Positions 7,954 to 17,579 of a stretch of DNA of 46,402 nucleotides are shown piece after piece; position 1 is the stretch's first letter; each line of letters opens with the position of its first letter. A program made the position numbers and the translations under genes. The stretch is taken from positions 1 to 46,402 of the forward strand of contig DDUE01000031.1 in the NCBI GenBank assembly GCA_002344625.1, read 5' to 3'. The notes below the pieces were generated by a model. It was not told the origin of the DNA, ran no database searches, and worked only from the letters and a program-made list of their open reading frames with translations. This DNA is from Rhodocyclaceae bacterium UBA2346. Its GTDB lineage: Bacteria > Pseudomonadota > Gammaproteobacteria > Burkholderiales > Rhodocyclaceae.

Positions 7954-9999
7954 ATGACACCGACTTCGGTTCACGATCTTCGCAACCTTGCCCTGATGGG
8001 CCATGCCAGTGCGGGAAAAACCACATTACTCGAAGCCCTGCTGGTTGCGGCGGGCGAGATCGGCGTTGCCGGCAGCGTCGAGCGCGGCACGACACTCAGC
8101 GATTTCGATCCACAGGAAAAAGAAACCGGCCACTCGCTGGCGACCGCCATTACCCACTTCGAGTGGGCCGGACACTGGATCAACGTCCTCGACACCCCGG
8201 GCCTGCCCGATCTCGCCGGACGCGCCCTGCTGGCACTGCCGGCGGTCGAAACGGCCGCGGTGGTGATCAGCGCCGCCTCCGGCATCGAGAGCGGCACCCG
8301 CCGCATGATGCAGGCTGCCGCCGACAAGTGCCGGATGATTGTGGTCAACAAGATTGACATTGCCGGCGTCGATTTCGACGCGCTCATGGCCGGCATCACC
8401 GCCTCGTTCGGGCGCGAGTGTCTGCCGATCAACCTTCCGACCGTGGGCGGCGACGCGGTTGTGGACTGCTTCTTTGCACCGGACTACGACGCCGCGGTCG
8501 CCTTCTCGTCGGTCCGCGCCGCGCATGACGCGATCGTCGACCAAGTCGTCGAGCTCGACGAGGACTTGATGGCGAGCTACCTCGAGCAAGGCGAGTCGCT
8601 CGACCCGGAACAGTTGCACGATCCGTTCGAACACGCCCTGCGCGAAGGCCACCTCATCCCGGTCTGCTTCGTTTCCGCGCGCACCGGGGCGGGCACCCGG
8701 GCCTTGCTCGAGGTACTCGGGCGACTGATGCCGGACCCCACCGAAGCCAATCCGCCCCGCATCATGAAGGGCGAGGGCAGCCGCGCAGAACCCTATGCGG
8801 TCGCGCCCGACCCCGACAAGCATGTGGTGGCGCACGTCTTCCAGATCGCCAACGATCCTTATCGCGGCAAACTCGGACTGTTCCGCATCCACCAGGGCCG
8901 GATCACCCCGAATACCCCGTTGTTCATCGGCGACGGACGCAAGCCTTTCAAGGTGGCTCATCTGTTGCGCCTGCAAGGCAAAACCCAGAGCGAGACACCG
9001 GTAGGCCTGCCGGGCGACATCTGCGCGGTCGCCCGGGTGGACGATCTGCATCTCGACGCGGTCCTGCACGACTCGCATGACGAAGACCTCCTGCACTTCG
9101 CGACGCCCGCCCTGCCGCAACCGGTTTTCGGGCTCGCGCTGATTCCCCAGAAGCACGGCGACGAGCAACGCCTCGCCGAGGCGCTGGCGCGGCTCCTCGA
9201 TGAAGATCCCTGCCTGCAGATGGGTTTCGACGCCCAGCGGCGCCAGACCGTCGTGCGCGGGTTGGGCGAACTACATCTCAAGATCGTACTCGAGCAGTTG
9301 CGCCTGCGCTGGAACCTGCAACTCGACACCGCCGCCCCCGCCGTGCCCTACCGCGAATCGATCACGTCTTCGGCCGAGGCGCGCTATCGCCACAAGAAGC
9401 AGAGTGGCGGTTCGGGCCAGTTCGGCGAGGTGGCCTTGCGGGTCGAATCGCTGCCGCGCGGCAGTGGCATCGAACTGGGCAACGAGGTAAAGGGCGGTGC
9501 TATTCCGACCAATTTCCTGCCCGCAGTCGAGAAAGGCGTCCGTCAGGCACTCGCCGAAGGCGCGCTGGCGGGTTTTCCGGTCCAGGACATCAAGGTGGTG
9601 CTGGTGGACGGCAAGCATCACGCGGTCGACTCGAACGAGATTTCGTTCGTCACGGCCGGCCGCCATGCCGTCCTCGAGGCTTTGCTGGGCGCGCGCCCGA
9701 TCGTACTCGAACCCTTGCTGCAGGTTTCGATCAAGATCGAGGACGCGCACTTCGGCGAGATCAGCGCCGAAATCGCGGGGCGTCGCGGCAAGCTCACCAG
9801 CACCGAATCGCCCGCCACCGGCTGGACCGTGATCACGGCCGTGATCCCGATGGCGGAGATGGAAGGTTTCGAAATCCGCCTGAAGGCGATTTGTGCCGGC
9901 GACAGCGAATTCATGCTCGAATCGGCCGGGTACGAGCCGGCGCCCAACGAGGTTCAGGCGCGGCTCGCCAAGGCATTCACCCGTGGCGACACGGCCTGA
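7954..9999 (+). CDS. Divergent elongation factor G-like GTPase (EF-G paralogue)
   Basis: A 681-residue translational GTPase with the EF-G domain order: G domain (1-270), domain II (about 290-380), III (400-470), IV (470-590) and V (590-670). The P-loop is GHASAGKTT (residues 16-24) and the G4 motif is NKID (132-135). Switch II reads DTPGLPD (80-86): the histidine that follows DTPG in canonical EF-G and promotes GTP hydrolysis is Leu84. Switch I has SLATA where EF-G has ITITSA. Domain IV keeps QSGGSGQFGEV. This is the EF-G-like clade rather than the housekeeping fusA, which would normally sit in the str operon. Its role is unknown; ribosome binding is likely. A DUF4212 gene follows 33 bases downstream. 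Confidence 0.88.
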   Translation: MTPTSVHDLRNLALMGHASAGKTTLLEALLVAAGEIGVAGSVERGTTLSDFDPQEKETGHSLATAITHFEWAGHWINVLDTPGLPDLAGRALLALPAVETAAVVISAASGIESGTRRMMQAAADKCRMIVVNKIDIAGVDFDALMAGITASFGRECLPINLPTVGGDAVVDCFFAPDYDAAVAFSSVRAAHDAIVDQVVELDEDLMASYLEQGESLDPEQLHDPFEHALREGHLIPVCFVSARTGAGTRALLEVLGRLMPDPTEANPPRIMKGEGSRAEPYAVAPDPDKHVVAHVFQIANDPYRGKLGLFRIHQGRITPNTPLFIGDGRKPFKVAHLLRLQGKTQSETPVGLPGDICAVARVDDLHLDAVLHDSHDEDLLHFATPALPQPVFGLALIPQKHGDEQRLAEALARLLDEDPCLQMGFDAQRRQTVVRGLGELHLKIVLEQLRLRWNLQLDTAAPAVPYRESITSSAEARYRHKKQSGGSGQFGEVALRVESLPRGSGIELGNEVKGGAIPTNFLPAVEKGVRQALAEGALAGFPVQDIKVVLVDGKHHAVDSNEISFVTAGRHAVLEALLGARPIVLEPLLQVSIKIEDAHFGEISAEIAGRRGKLTSTESPATGWTVITAVIPMAEMEGFEIRLKAICAGDSEFMLESAGYEPAPNEVQARLAKAFTRGDTA

Positions 10000-10032
10000 C
10001 CCTCTGGCACGCGTACGCGGGAATACCCGGAC

Positions 10033-10287
10033 ATGACGCCTCGCCACCGCCGCTACTGGCACTACACGCTGGCGCTCACGGCCGGCGTGCTGACGATATG
10101 GTTCGTGGTGATCTTCATGAGCGCGTACTTCGCGGCATCGCTCAATCATTTCGTGTTTCTCGGCTTTCCGCTCGGTTTCTACATCTTTGCCCAGGGCGCG
10201 CTGATCGTCTTCCTCATCCTGATCGGCGCCTACGTGGCGATCATGAACCGGCTCGATCGACGGTTCGGCGTGGCGGAAAAGCGCTGA
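10033..10287 (+). CDS. DUF4212 small membrane protein (symporter small subunit type), orphan
   Basis: An 84-residue protein with two transmembrane helices (about 13-35 and 45-68), the middle motif LGFPLGFYIFAQGA and a C-terminus RLDRRFGV. These are hallmarks of DUF4212 proteins, the small subunits normally encoded directly upstream of an ActP-like sodium/solute symporter. No symporter follows: the next gene, 172 bases on, is a UspA protein. The gene lies in apparent operon with the EF-G paralogue. Either the partner is elsewhere in the genome or the large subunit has been lost. Confidence 0.8.
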   Translation: MTPRHRRYWHYTLALTAGVLTIWFVVIFMSAYFAASLNHFVFLGFPLGFYIFAQGALIVFLILIGAYVAIMNRLDRRFGVAEKR

Positions 10288-10459
10288 AAACCGCCGCCGC
10301 CACACCGTACCGGTGCAACGCGCACTTGATGCGGACGGCCGGCCGATTTGTAGCGATAATCGAAGTGGCGCGCCTACCGCGCGCCGGATTTGCTCGCCGA
10401 CGGCCAAGAACCGGACGCCCGGGCGCCTCAACCACACTAAACACAAATCGGGAGTGACG

Positions 10460-10933
10460 ATGTACAAGAACATTCTGGTGGCGATCGACGAAAGCGCAAC
10501 ATCCCGCCGCGCACTGGACGAGGCGATCGCACTCGCGAAACTGCACGCCGCCCGACTCGAAATCGTCCATGCCGTCGACGAGTCGGTGATCGACGCGTTC
10601 GCGAACCATGGCGTTGCACTCGCCAATGCCGAACATCTGGACAACGCCTTGTTGAGCGCCGGCCAGTCGGTTCTCGCGGAGGCCGTCGAAACCGCGACGG
10701 CGGCAGGCCTTGCGCCGGCAAGCCACCTGCTCACTTCACACGACCTGCACGCCGCGGACCAGATCGCGCAAGCGGTCACCGCCGCAAATGCGGATCTGCT
10801 GATCGTGGGGTCGCATGGTCGTCGCGGCTTCCGCCGCCTGCTGCTGGGCAGCGTCGCCGAGAATCTGCTGCGCAAGGTCGATATCTCGGTGCTGATCGTG
10901 CGCGGCCAGCGACCGGAAGGCGGCGGCGACTGA
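10460..10933 (+). CDS. Universal stress protein, UspA family
   Basis: A 157-residue single-domain cytoplasmic Usp. The N-terminus MYKNILVAIDES is typical. The ATP-binding pattern G-x2-G-x9-G-S is complete (GSHG, nine residues, GS, near residues 119-133), so this should be a nucleotide-binding Usp. GGGAG stands 6 bases before the ATG. The 172-base upstream gap leaves room for its own promoter, and a strong hairpin follows the stop. It is convergent with icd. Confidence 0.92.
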   Translation: MYKNILVAIDESATSRRALDEAIALAKLHAARLEIVHAVDESVIDAFANHGVALANAEHLDNALLSAGQSVLAEAVETATAAGLAPASHLLTSHDLHAADQIAQAVTAANADLLIVGSHGRRGFRRLLLGSVAENLLRKVDISVLIVRGQRPEGGGD

Positions 10934-10949
10934 GTATTCGCGCAAAGTA

Positions 10950-10974
10950 GAGGGCCTCCGCGGCGGAGGCCCTC
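10950..10974. terminator. Terminator between convergent uspA-like gene and icd
   Basis: A perfect 11-bp stem, GAGGGCCTCCG and CGGAGGCCCTC, with a 3-nt loop. On the minus strand it is followed by TACTTT, so it probably ends icd transcription. On the plus strand no T-run follows, so it may only protect the usp mRNA end. Confidence 0.75.
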
Positions 10975-11013
10975 GAGTCACAGCGGCTCGCGGCGAGCCG
11001 AACGCAGTGCCGG

Positions 11014-12258
11014 CTACATTCTGGCGATCATTGCGTCGCCGAATTCCGAGCATGAAACTTCGGTCGCACCGTCCATCAAGCGGGCGAAATCATAGGTGAC
11101 CTGCTTGTCGCTGATCGCCGCTTCCATGCTCTTGATCACCAGGTCCGCCGCCTCCCGCCATTCGAGATGCCTGAGCATCATCTCGGCCGAGAGGATGAGC
11201 GAACCGGGATTGACCTTGTCGAGCCCGGCGTACTTGGGTGCGGTACCGTGAGTCGCCTCGAAACACGCATACCGATCCGAGATATTGGCCCCCGGGGCAA
11301 TGCCTATTCCACCGACCTGGGCCGCGAGCGCGTCGGAGATGTAGTCGCCGTTCAGGTTGGTGGTGGCAATCACGTCGTATTCGGCGGGTCGCAACAGGAT
11401 CTGCTGCAGGAATGCATCCGCGATCGAATCCTTGACCGTGATCTCGCTGCCGGTTTTGGGATTGGTGAATCTGCACCATGGCCCGCCATCGATAAGCTGC
11501 GCCCCGAATTCCTGCTGCGCGGTCTCGTAGCACACGTCGCGGAACAGTCCCTCGGTGAACTTCATGATGTTGCCCTTGTGCACGATCGTCACCGACTTAC
11601 GATCGTTGTCGACCGCATATTGGAGCGCGGCCCGCACCAGGCGCTGGGTTCCTTCGACCGAGATCGGCTTGATCCCGATTCCCGAGGTCTCCGGAAAGCG
11701 GATCTTTCTGACGCCCATCTCCTCGGTCAGGAACTTGACCACCTTCTTGGCTGCTTCACTGCCGGACTGCCATTCGACCCCGGCATAGATATCCTCGGTG
11801 TTCTCGCGAAAGATCACCATATCGACCAGATCCGGGCGCTTGAGCGGTGACGGCACGCCCTTGAAATAGCGTACCGGGCGCACACACTGATAGAGATCCA
11901 GCTCCTGGCGCAGCGCGACGTTCAGCGAACGGATACCGCCGCCCACCGGAGTCGTCATCGGCCCCTTTATCGAAACTGAAAAAGCCTTGAGCGCATCGAA
12001 AGTTTCCTGCGGAAACCACTCGTCCGCCCCATAGATCCGGGTGGATTTCTCGCCGGCAAACACTTCCATCCAATGAATCTTCCTGGCGCCACCGTAGGCC
12101 TTCGCGACCGCGGCGTCGATCACCTTGATCATCACCGGCGTGATGTCGATCCCGATGCCATCACCCTCGATGAACGGGATGATCGGATTGTCCGGTACCG
12201 GCTGCCCCGGAACGATCTTCGAACCACCGGCAGGTACCGTAATCTTCGATGTGCTCAT
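11014..12258 (-). CDS. icd: Isocitrate dehydrogenase, NADP-dependent
   Basis: Oxidises isocitrate to 2-oxoglutarate in the TCA cycle. The 414 residues match the homodimeric E. coli type (416). The substrate-binding loop [12 protein letters not shown] carries Ser111, the counterpart of the E. coli serine phosphorylated by AceK. The stretch [10 protein letters not shown], the Lys of NIMKF, and HGTAPKYAG near the cofactor site are present. The ATG at 12258 has GAGGAG just upstream. The regulating kinase/phosphatase gene aceK starts divergently 285 bases away, so flux control at the isocitrate branch point is encoded side by side. Confidence 0.97.
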   Translation of the reverse strand: MSTSKITVPAGGSKIVPGQPVPDNPIIPFIEGDGIGIDITPVMIKVIDAAVAKAYGGARKIHWMEVFAGEKSTRIYGADEWFPQETFDALKAFSVSIKGPMTTPVGGGIRSLNVALRQELDLYQCVRPVRYFKGVPSPLKRPDLVDMVIFRENTEDIYAGVEWQSGSEAAKKVVKFLTEEMGVRKIRFPETSGIGIKPISVEGTQRLVRAALQYAVDNDRKSVTIVHKGNIMKFTEGLFRDVCYETAQQEFGAQLIDGGPWCRFTNPKTGSEITVKDSIADAFLQQILLRPAEYDVIATTNLNGDYISDALAAQVGGIGIAPGANISDRYACFEATHGTAPKYAGLDKVNPGSLILSAEMMLRHLEWREAADLVIKSMEAAISDKQVTYDFARLMDGATEVSCSEFGDAMIARM

Positions 12259-12530
12259 TGGTGCTCCTCGGTTGAAATGCCACATGTGCCGCAACTGGCC
12301 GCTCGGCCGGACCTCGTCCTCAATCGATTATGGCCGAAATACCGACGCTTCGAAAGCAAGCTTCATCCCCGCCGCGAACGGCACCGATGCGCGAATGCCC
12401 ACGGGCCGGACGGCGCGTTGCGGCCACCTCGTGGCATGACGCTCGCGCCACTTCCGCGCGGTTTGGCGGTGATAATATCGAGACCGGATTTCGGCACGAT
12501 GTCCACCCCGGCAACACCGGGGAGCACAGG

Positions 12531-12563
12531 ATGGAGCACGAAGATGGAAGTTTTCCTCGGTGA
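12531..12563 (+). other. Possible 10-codon upstream frame overlapping the aceK start
   Basis: ATG at 12531 has GGGGAG 6 bases upstream, a better site than many genes here, and encodes MEHEDGSFPR before a TGA inside aceK in another frame. The aceK ribosome-binding site lies within it. It could tune aceK translation or be chance. Confidence 0.25.
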
Positions 12564-14325
12564 GAGCCCGGTCGCCCACGCCATCGCGTGCGCCATGGTG
12601 GAGGGCTTCGACAAGCACTACCGGATCTTCCGCGAAACCTCGCGGCGCGCCAAGGAAACATTCGAGGCGGCGGAATGGCAGGTTCAGCTCGACACGGTGC
12701 GCGAGCGGGTACAGTTCTACGATGACCGGGTCAACGAGGCCGCGAAGCGGCTGCATGAAGAGTTCGACGCCGACGCGCTCGACAACTCGACCTGGCAACA
12801 GGTCAAACTTCATTACATCGGCATGCTCATCAACCACCGCCAGCCGGAACTCGCAGAAACCTTTTTCAACTCCGTCACGACCAAGATCCTTCACCGCAGC
12901 TACTTCAACAATCACTACATTTTTGCCCGCCCGGCGATCTCGACCGAGTTCATCGACTCCTATCCCCCGGTCTACAGCAGCTACTACCCCCAGGACGGCG
13001 GACTGCGCGCCACGGCAAAGCGGATCATCGAGGATTTCGACTGGCAACGGCCGTTCGCCGACCTCGACGGCGACGTTGACTGCATCGCCCACGCAGCCTT
13101 GAAGCACCTTGGCGGGCAATGGCCCAAGATGGAAGTGAACTGCCAGATCCAGGTGCTCTATTCGGCGTTCTACCGCAACAAGACCGCCTATATCATCGGC
13201 AAGGCGATCAACGGCTACCAGGAATACCCCTTTGCGCTGGCCGTGCGGCACAACCGCGCCGGCCGACTCTTCATCGACACCCTCATTCTCGACCCCTGGC
13301 GGATTTCGGTACTGTTCTCGCTATCGCGCGCCTACTTCATGGTCGACATGGAAGTGCCGTCGGGTTATGTGCAATTCCTGCGTTCGATCATGCCCAACAA
13401 GCCGCGCAGCGAACTCTACACGATGCTCGGACTCGGCAAGCAGGGCAAGACCATGTTCTTTCGCGACCTCGTTTCGCACCTGCGCCACTCGAACGACCAG
13501 TTCATCATCGCCCCCGGCATCCCCGGCCTGGTCATGCTGGTGTTTACCATGCCCTCCTACCCGTACGTGTTCAAGATCATCAAGGACGTCTTCGGCAGCT
13601 CGAAGAACATGGACCGGGCCACGGTGCAGCGCAAGTACCTGATGGTGAAGCATGTCGACCGGGTGGGGCGCATGGCCGACACCCTGGAGTTCTCGAACGC
13701 GGCGCTTCCGCTGTCGCGCTTTCACCCGGATCTGCTGGCCGAGCTGAATCGTTTGGCACCGTCGTCGTTCGATATCGAAGGCGATGTGGTCGTGATCAAG
13801 CACTTCTACATCGAGCGCCGCATGACGCCGCTGAACATCTATCTCGAACAATCGTCGGACGAGGACGTCGACGCGGCAGTCCGGGAGTACGGCAGCGCCA
13901 TCCGCGAGCTTGCGATCGCGAACATCTTTCCCGGCGATATGTTGTGGAAGAACTTCGGCGTGACCCGCTATGGGCGTGTCGTGTTCTACGACTACGACGA
14001 GATCGAATACATGACCGACATGAACTTTCGCAGCATTCCACCGGCCCCTCATCCGGAAATGGAGATGGCCAGCGAGCCCTGGTATTCGACCGGCCCGCGC
14101 GACGTGTTTCCCGAAGAATTCGCCACCTTCCTGCTGGGCGCCCCACGGGTTCGCAAGGCCTTTCTCAGGCATCATCGCGACTTGCTGCATCCAAAGTTCT
14201 GGCAGGACGCCCAGACATCGATCCGCAGCGGCTATGTGGAGGATTTTTTCCCTTACCCGGACGAGCTACGCTTCTGCAACCTATTCGGCACCGTGCGGCA
14301 CAAGGGGCAAGACCCGCTGGCGTGA
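12544..14325 (+). CDS. aceK: Isocitrate dehydrogenase kinase/phosphatase
   Basis: Bifunctional enzyme that phosphorylates (inactivates) and dephosphorylates Icd, diverting isocitrate into the glyoxylate bypass. Length is 593 residues (578 in E. coli). The regulatory half is residues 1-about 320. The kinase half has APGIPGLVMLVFT (ATP loop), Lys344 in VFKIIKD, DRVGRMADT, and Asp483 in FYDYDEIEY, each about +8 from the E. coli catalytic residues as I recall them. The ATG at 12544 has GGAG at 12533-12536; an in-frame ATG at 12499 is possible but lacks a good site. A 10-codon frame (12531-12563) overlaps this start. Unlike the E. coli aceBAK operon, it sits opposite icd. Confidence 0.95.
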   Translation: MEVFLGESPVAHAIACAMVEGFDKHYRIFRETSRRAKETFEAAEWQVQLDTVRERVQFYDDRVNEAAKRLHEEFDADALDNSTWQQVKLHYIGMLINHRQPELAETFFNSVTTKILHRSYFNNHYIFARPAISTEFIDSYPPVYSSYYPQDGGLRATAKRIIEDFDWQRPFADLDGDVDCIAHAALKHLGGQWPKMEVNCQIQVLYSAFYRNKTAYIIGKAINGYQEYPFALAVRHNRAGRLFIDTLILDPWRISVLFSLSRAYFMVDMEVPSGYVQFLRSIMPNKPRSELYTMLGLGKQGKTMFFRDLVSHLRHSNDQFIIAPGIPGLVMLVFTMPSYPYVFKIIKDVFGSSKNMDRATVQRKYLMVKHVDRVGRMADTLEFSNAALPLSRFHPDLLAELNRLAPSSFDIEGDVVVIKHFYIERRMTPLNIYLEQSSDEDVDAAVREYGSAIRELAIANIFPGDMLWKNFGVTRYGRVVFYDYDEIEYMTDMNFRSIPPAPHPEMEMASEPWYSTGPRDVFPEEFATFLLGAPRVRKAFLRHHRDLLHPKFWQDAQTSIRSGYVEDFFPYPDELRFCNLFGTVRHKGQDPLA

Positions 14326-14357
14326 GCACCCCAGCCATGGCCAACACCGCAAGCCAG

Positions 14358-14810
14358 TCAGGCCACCGCGTCGCTCATGCCCCAGCCGAGCTCGAGAATC
14401 CACGGCGATCGAGTCGGTTGTCCCAATGCGATCCGCACGTAGGGGACCGTGTTATCGGGCAGGCATCCGACCCTGCACCACATCAAGTCATCACACTTGT
14501 CCGGTTCTCGAATCCGGGCCTCATTGCGCCACGCCCCTGCGCGCATGAAGAAATCGATCCGGTTGGTATCCGAGCGGCGATGGACGACCCCCAGCATCGA
14601 CAGCCCCGGCGGTTCGACCTCGACCCCGACCTCTTCGCACAACTCGCGCGCCCCCGCTGCGGCGAGTGACTCCCCCGGCTCCACATGCCCACCGGGAAGA
14701 CTGTACAGGCCATCGAAAAAGCCCGTTCCTGCCCGGCGCATCATCAGTATCCGGCCATCGCGCTCGAGCAACACATGCACCCCCACCGGGATGCCCACCG
14801 GCACGCGCAT
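14358..14810 (-). CDS. NUDIX hydrolase
   Basis: A 150-residue enzyme that hydrolyses a nucleoside diphosphate linked to another moiety. The Nudix box is complete at residues 41-63: G41, E47, then REL..EEVGV with R55, E56, E59 and E60. Its start codon overlaps the dut stop as TGATG, so it is translationally coupled to dUTPase. This suggests a house-cleaning role against modified or surplus nucleotides, although the substrate cannot be told from the sequence. Third gene of the coaBC-dut-nudix operon; aceK converges on it. Confidence 0.9.
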   Translation of the reverse strand: MRVPVGIPVGVHVLLERDGRILMMRRAGTGFFDGLYSLPGGHVEPGESLAAAGARELCEEVGVEVEPPGLSMLGVVHRRSDTNRIDFFMRAGAWRNEARIREPDKCDDLMWCRVGCLPDNTVPYVRIALGQPTRSPWILELGWGMSDAVA

Positions 14811-15259
14811 CAGTGCTTGCCGGTACTACCGAAGCCGCCCTCGCCCCGCTCGCTCGCCTGAAAGGCTTCGACCACCTTGCATTGAACCTGCACCACCGGC
14901 ACGACGACCAACTGCGCGATGCGCTCCATCGGCTGAATGGTGAAGGCCTCGCGACCGCGATTCCAGACCGACACGAAGATCTGCCCCTGATAATCCGAAT
15001 CGATCAACCCCACCAGATTACCCAACACGATCCCGTGCTTGTGCCCCAAACCTGAACGCGGCAGGATCATCGCGGCCAGACCAGGGTCAGCAAGATGGAT
15101 CGCCATGCCGCTCGGAACCAGCGACGTATCGCCTGGATACAGGCACAACGGTGCCGGCAGGCAGGCGCGCAGATCCAGACCGGCCGCGCCGCCCGTCGCA
15201 TAGGCGGGAGGATGATCGCGCAATCGCGCGTCGAGCACTCTAACGTCCATCTGATGCAT
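14810..15259 (-). CDS. dut: Deoxyuridine 5'-triphosphate nucleotidohydrolase (dUTPase)
   Basis: Homotrimeric enzyme that hydrolyses dUTP to dUMP and pyrophosphate, keeping uracil out of DNA and supplying dUMP to thymidylate synthase. It has 149 residues, the usual length. Motifs in order are [21 protein letters not shown] (catalytic Asp), ERIAQLVV and the C-terminal [12 protein letters not shown]. The start at 15259 is 7 bases after the coaBC stop; MDV three codons later is an alternative. Position behind coaBC is the common proteobacterial arrangement. Confidence 0.96.
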   Translation of the reverse strand: MHQMDVRVLDARLRDHPPAYATGGAAGLDLRACLPAPLCLYPGDTSLVPSGMAIHLADPGLAAMILPRSGLGHKHGIVLGNLVGLIDSDYQGQIFVSVWNRGREAFTIQPMERIAQLVVVPVVQVQCKVVEAFQASERGEGGFGSTGKH

Positions 15260-15266
15260 GGCAATC

Positions 15267-16463
15267 TCACCGTAGTTGCTGTGACAGGCGCGCAGCCAAG
15301 CGCGCCACGATACCCTGGGCAAGCTCCTCTTTGGAAGCCCGCGGCAACGGCGTGCGCCCCTCGGCATCATAAAGGACAACCGTGTTCAGATCGCCCCCAA
15401 GGCCATCCTGCACGAGGTTGCCGACAACCAGCTGCAGCCGCTTCGCACGCAACTTGCCTTCGGCATAGGTATCCAGATCGCGGCTTTCGGCTGCAAAACC
15501 GACGCAGAACGGCGGCTTTTCCAGCGCCGCCACCTCCGCGAGAATGTCGGGGTTGGGCGTCAGTTCGAGAACGAGCGCCGCGCCCGATTTCTTGACCTTG
15601 TGCTCCGCCGCTTGCACCGGCCTGTAATCGGCCACCGCCGCGACACCGATAAAGACATCCGCTCCCGCCAGATGGTCCATCACCGCAGCCCGCATCTCGA
15701 GGGCGCTGCGCACATTCACACACGTCACTCCATGCGGCTCCGCCAGCGCAGTCGGGCCGCTGACCAACACCACCTCGGCCCCCGCGCGCGCGCATGCCCT
15801 GGCCAGAGCGTAGCCCATCTTGCCTGAACTGGTATTGGTGATACCCCTGACCGGGTCGATCGCCTCGAAAGTGGGGCCGGCCGTCATCACGACCCTGCGC
15901 CCGGCAAGCATCTTCACGCTGAAGAACGACGTCAGTGCTTCGAGCAGCAACGCCGGCTCGAGCATCCGCCCCATGCCGAGCTCGCCGCATGCCTGCTCCC
16001 CGACATCCGGGCCGAGCACATGCACTCCATCCTCGCGCAGGCGCGCGACGTTTCTCACCGTGGCCGGGTTCTCCCACATCTGCCGATTCATCGCCGGCGC
16101 CACCAGCAACGGACAGTCGCGCGCAAGACACAGGGTCGTAAGAAGATCATCGGCGATCCCGTGCACGATCTTCGCCAGCACATCGGCCGACGCCGGTGCT
16201 ACCAGAATCGCCGCCGCTCCACGGCTGAGGTCGATATGCGCCATGTTGTTGGGCATGCGCGAATCCCACAGATCGCTCCAGACCGTATTGCCTGACAGGG
16301 CCTGAAACGTCACCGGCGTAACGAACCGCGCCCCCGCCGCGGTCAGGACCACGTGCACTTCGGCGCCAGCCTTGCCGAGCAGGCGCACCAATTCGGCAGC
16401 CTTGTAGGCGGCCACACCGCCGGTCACCGCGACAACCAGTTTTCGTCCTGCAATAGCACTCAT
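15267..16463 (-). CDS. coaBC: Bifunctional phosphopantothenoylcysteine decarboxylase / phosphopantothenate-cysteine ligase
   Basis: Catalyses two successive steps of coenzyme A synthesis, joining cysteine to 4'-phosphopantothenate (CTP-dependent) and decarboxylating the product (FMN-dependent). The 398 residues hold both domains. CoaC (1-about 185) shows [11 protein letters not shown], catalytic His76 in [16 protein letters not shown] and the Cys of [10 protein letters not shown]. CoaB (about 190-398) shows [13 protein letters not shown] and NTSSGKMG. It heads the operon with dut and the NUDIX gene and is divergent from radC across 46 bases. Confidence 0.97.
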   Translation of the reverse strand: MSAIAGRKLVVAVTGGVAAYKAAELVRLLGKAGAEVHVVLTAAGARFVTPVTFQALSGNTVWSDLWDSRMPNNMAHIDLSRGAAAILVAPASADVLAKIVHGIADDLLTTLCLARDCPLLVAPAMNRQMWENPATVRNVARLREDGVHVLGPDVGEQACGELGMGRMLEPALLLEALTSFFSVKMLAGRRVVMTAGPTFEAIDPVRGITNTSSGKMGYALARACARAGAEVVLVSGPTALAEPHGVTCVNVRSALEMRAAVMDHLAGADVFIGVAAVADYRPVQAAEHKVKKSGAALVLELTPNPDILAEVAALEKPPFCVGFAAESRDLDTYAEGKLRAKRLQLVVGNLVQDGLGGDLNTVVLYDAEGRTPLPRASKEELAQGIVARLAARLSQQLR

Positions 16464-16509
16464 GCGAATTCACTTGTAATATGACGTTAAACACACGGAT
16501 GATCTTGCC

Positions 16510-17187
16510 ATGGCAATCACCGACTGGCCCGAAGCCGAGCGCCCACGTGAAAAGCTCCTGGAGCGTGGCGCAGCGGCGCTGACCGACGCCGAGCTGCTTG
16601 CACTGTTCCTGCGCGTCGGCATCAAGGGCAAGACCGCGGTCGATCTCGCCCGCGACCTGCTGTTGCGATTCGGCTCCCTCACCCGCTTGTGTGCCAGCCC
16701 CGCCACCGAGTTTGCGAGCATTCCCGGCATGGGTTTGGCCAAGTATGCCCAACTGCAGGCAGCCATGGAACTGGCCCGGCGCGCACTCTCCGAACAGATG
16801 CAGCAACGCGACGTACTCGACTCGCCCGCAACGGTCCGCAACTGGTTGCGCCTGAAGATCGGCACGCTACCCCACGAGGTGTTCTGCATTCTGTTGCTGG
16901 ACGCACGCAACCAGTTGATCGCCGAGGAAGAACTGTTCCGCGGCACGCTGACCCAGACCAGTGTCTACCCACGCGAAGTAGTCAAACTGGCGCTCAGGCA
17001 CAACGCTGCGGCCGTCATACTCGCTCACAACCATCCCTCGGGCGCCCGCGAGCCGAGCACGGCCGACGAGCAACTCACTCACACGCTCAAACAGGCACTC
17101 AGCCTGGTCGACGTCCGCGTGCTCGATCATTTCGTGGTGACCGCCCTGGCGGAACCCCTCTCATTCGCCGAACGGGGGCTCATTTGA
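16510..17187 (+). CDS. radC: RadC family JAB/MPN-domain protein
   Basis: A 225-residue protein with an N-terminal helix-hairpin-helix part (about 1-100, [10 protein letters not shown]) and a C-terminal JAB metalloprotease-like domain. The JAMM metal site is intact: a Glu in EELFRGT upstream, then [15 protein letters not shown]. The historical link to DNA repair in E. coli is doubtful and the substrate is unknown. Location before rpmB-rpmG is common in proteobacteria. Its promoter must lie in the short gap to coaBC. Confidence 0.93.
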   Translation: MAITDWPEAERPREKLLERGAAALTDAELLALFLRVGIKGKTAVDLARDLLLRFGSLTRLCASPATEFASIPGMGLAKYAQLQAAMELARRALSEQMQQRDVLDSPATVRNWLRLKIGTLPHEVFCILLLDARNQLIAEEELFRGTLTQTSVYPREVVKLALRHNAAAVILAHNHPSGAREPSTADEQLTHTLKQALSLVDVRVLDHFVVTALAEPLSFAERGLI

Positions 17188-17227
17188 CGGTCGCGCGCAT
17201 CGACACCACACCAAACCAATACTTTTC

Positions 17228-17257
17228 TTGCGCATCATGCCAAGCCTGAGATATCAT
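17228..17257 (+). promoter_or_regulatory. Candidate sigma-70 promoter for rpmB-rpmG
   Basis: TTGCGC (17228-17233), an 18-base spacer and TATCAT (17252-17257) lie 39 bases before the rpmB start, in the gap after radC. This fits separate high-level transcription of the ribosomal protein genes. Confidence 0.45.
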
Positions 17258-17295
17258 CCGCGGTTTTCCGAAATCCGAACTCCCTGGAGCATGCT

Positions 17296-17532
17296 ATGGC
17301 TCGCGTCTGCCAAGTGACCGGTAAAGCACCGATGGTGGGAAACAATGTTTCCCACGCGAACAACAAGACCAAACGTCGTTTTCTGCCCAACCTCCAGAAC
17401 CGCCGGTTCTGGAGCGAAGCGGAAAATCGCTGGATTCGCCTTCGCGTTTCCAATGCCGCCCTTCGCACGATCGACAAGAAGGGTTTTGATGTGGTCGTGG
17501 CCGAACTTCGCGCCCGCGGCGAGAAGATCTGA
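17296..17532 (+). CDS. rpmB: 50S ribosomal protein L28
   Basis: A 78-residue ribosomal protein with the full family pattern: [10 protein letters not shown] at the N-terminus, [14 protein letters not shown] in the middle and [13 protein letters not shown]. There is no second CxxC zinc knuckle, so this is the zinc-independent form. GGAG stands 6 bases upstream of the ATG. rpmG follows after 47 bases, the standard pairing. Confidence 0.98.
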   Translation: MARVCQVTGKAPMVGNNVSHANNKTKRRFLPNLQNRRFWSEAENRWIRLRVSNAALRTIDKKGFDVVVAELRARGEKI

Positions 17533-17579
17533 GCGACACCCCAGCCGCTACCACACGACAAAACTAAACGGAGATTTTC

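Noticed and set aside
9271..10875. 534-codon minus-strand open frame across the EF-G paralogue, DUF4212 and usp genes
   Set aside because: Spans three well-supported plus-strand genes and reads as low-complexity Arg/Ala sequence.
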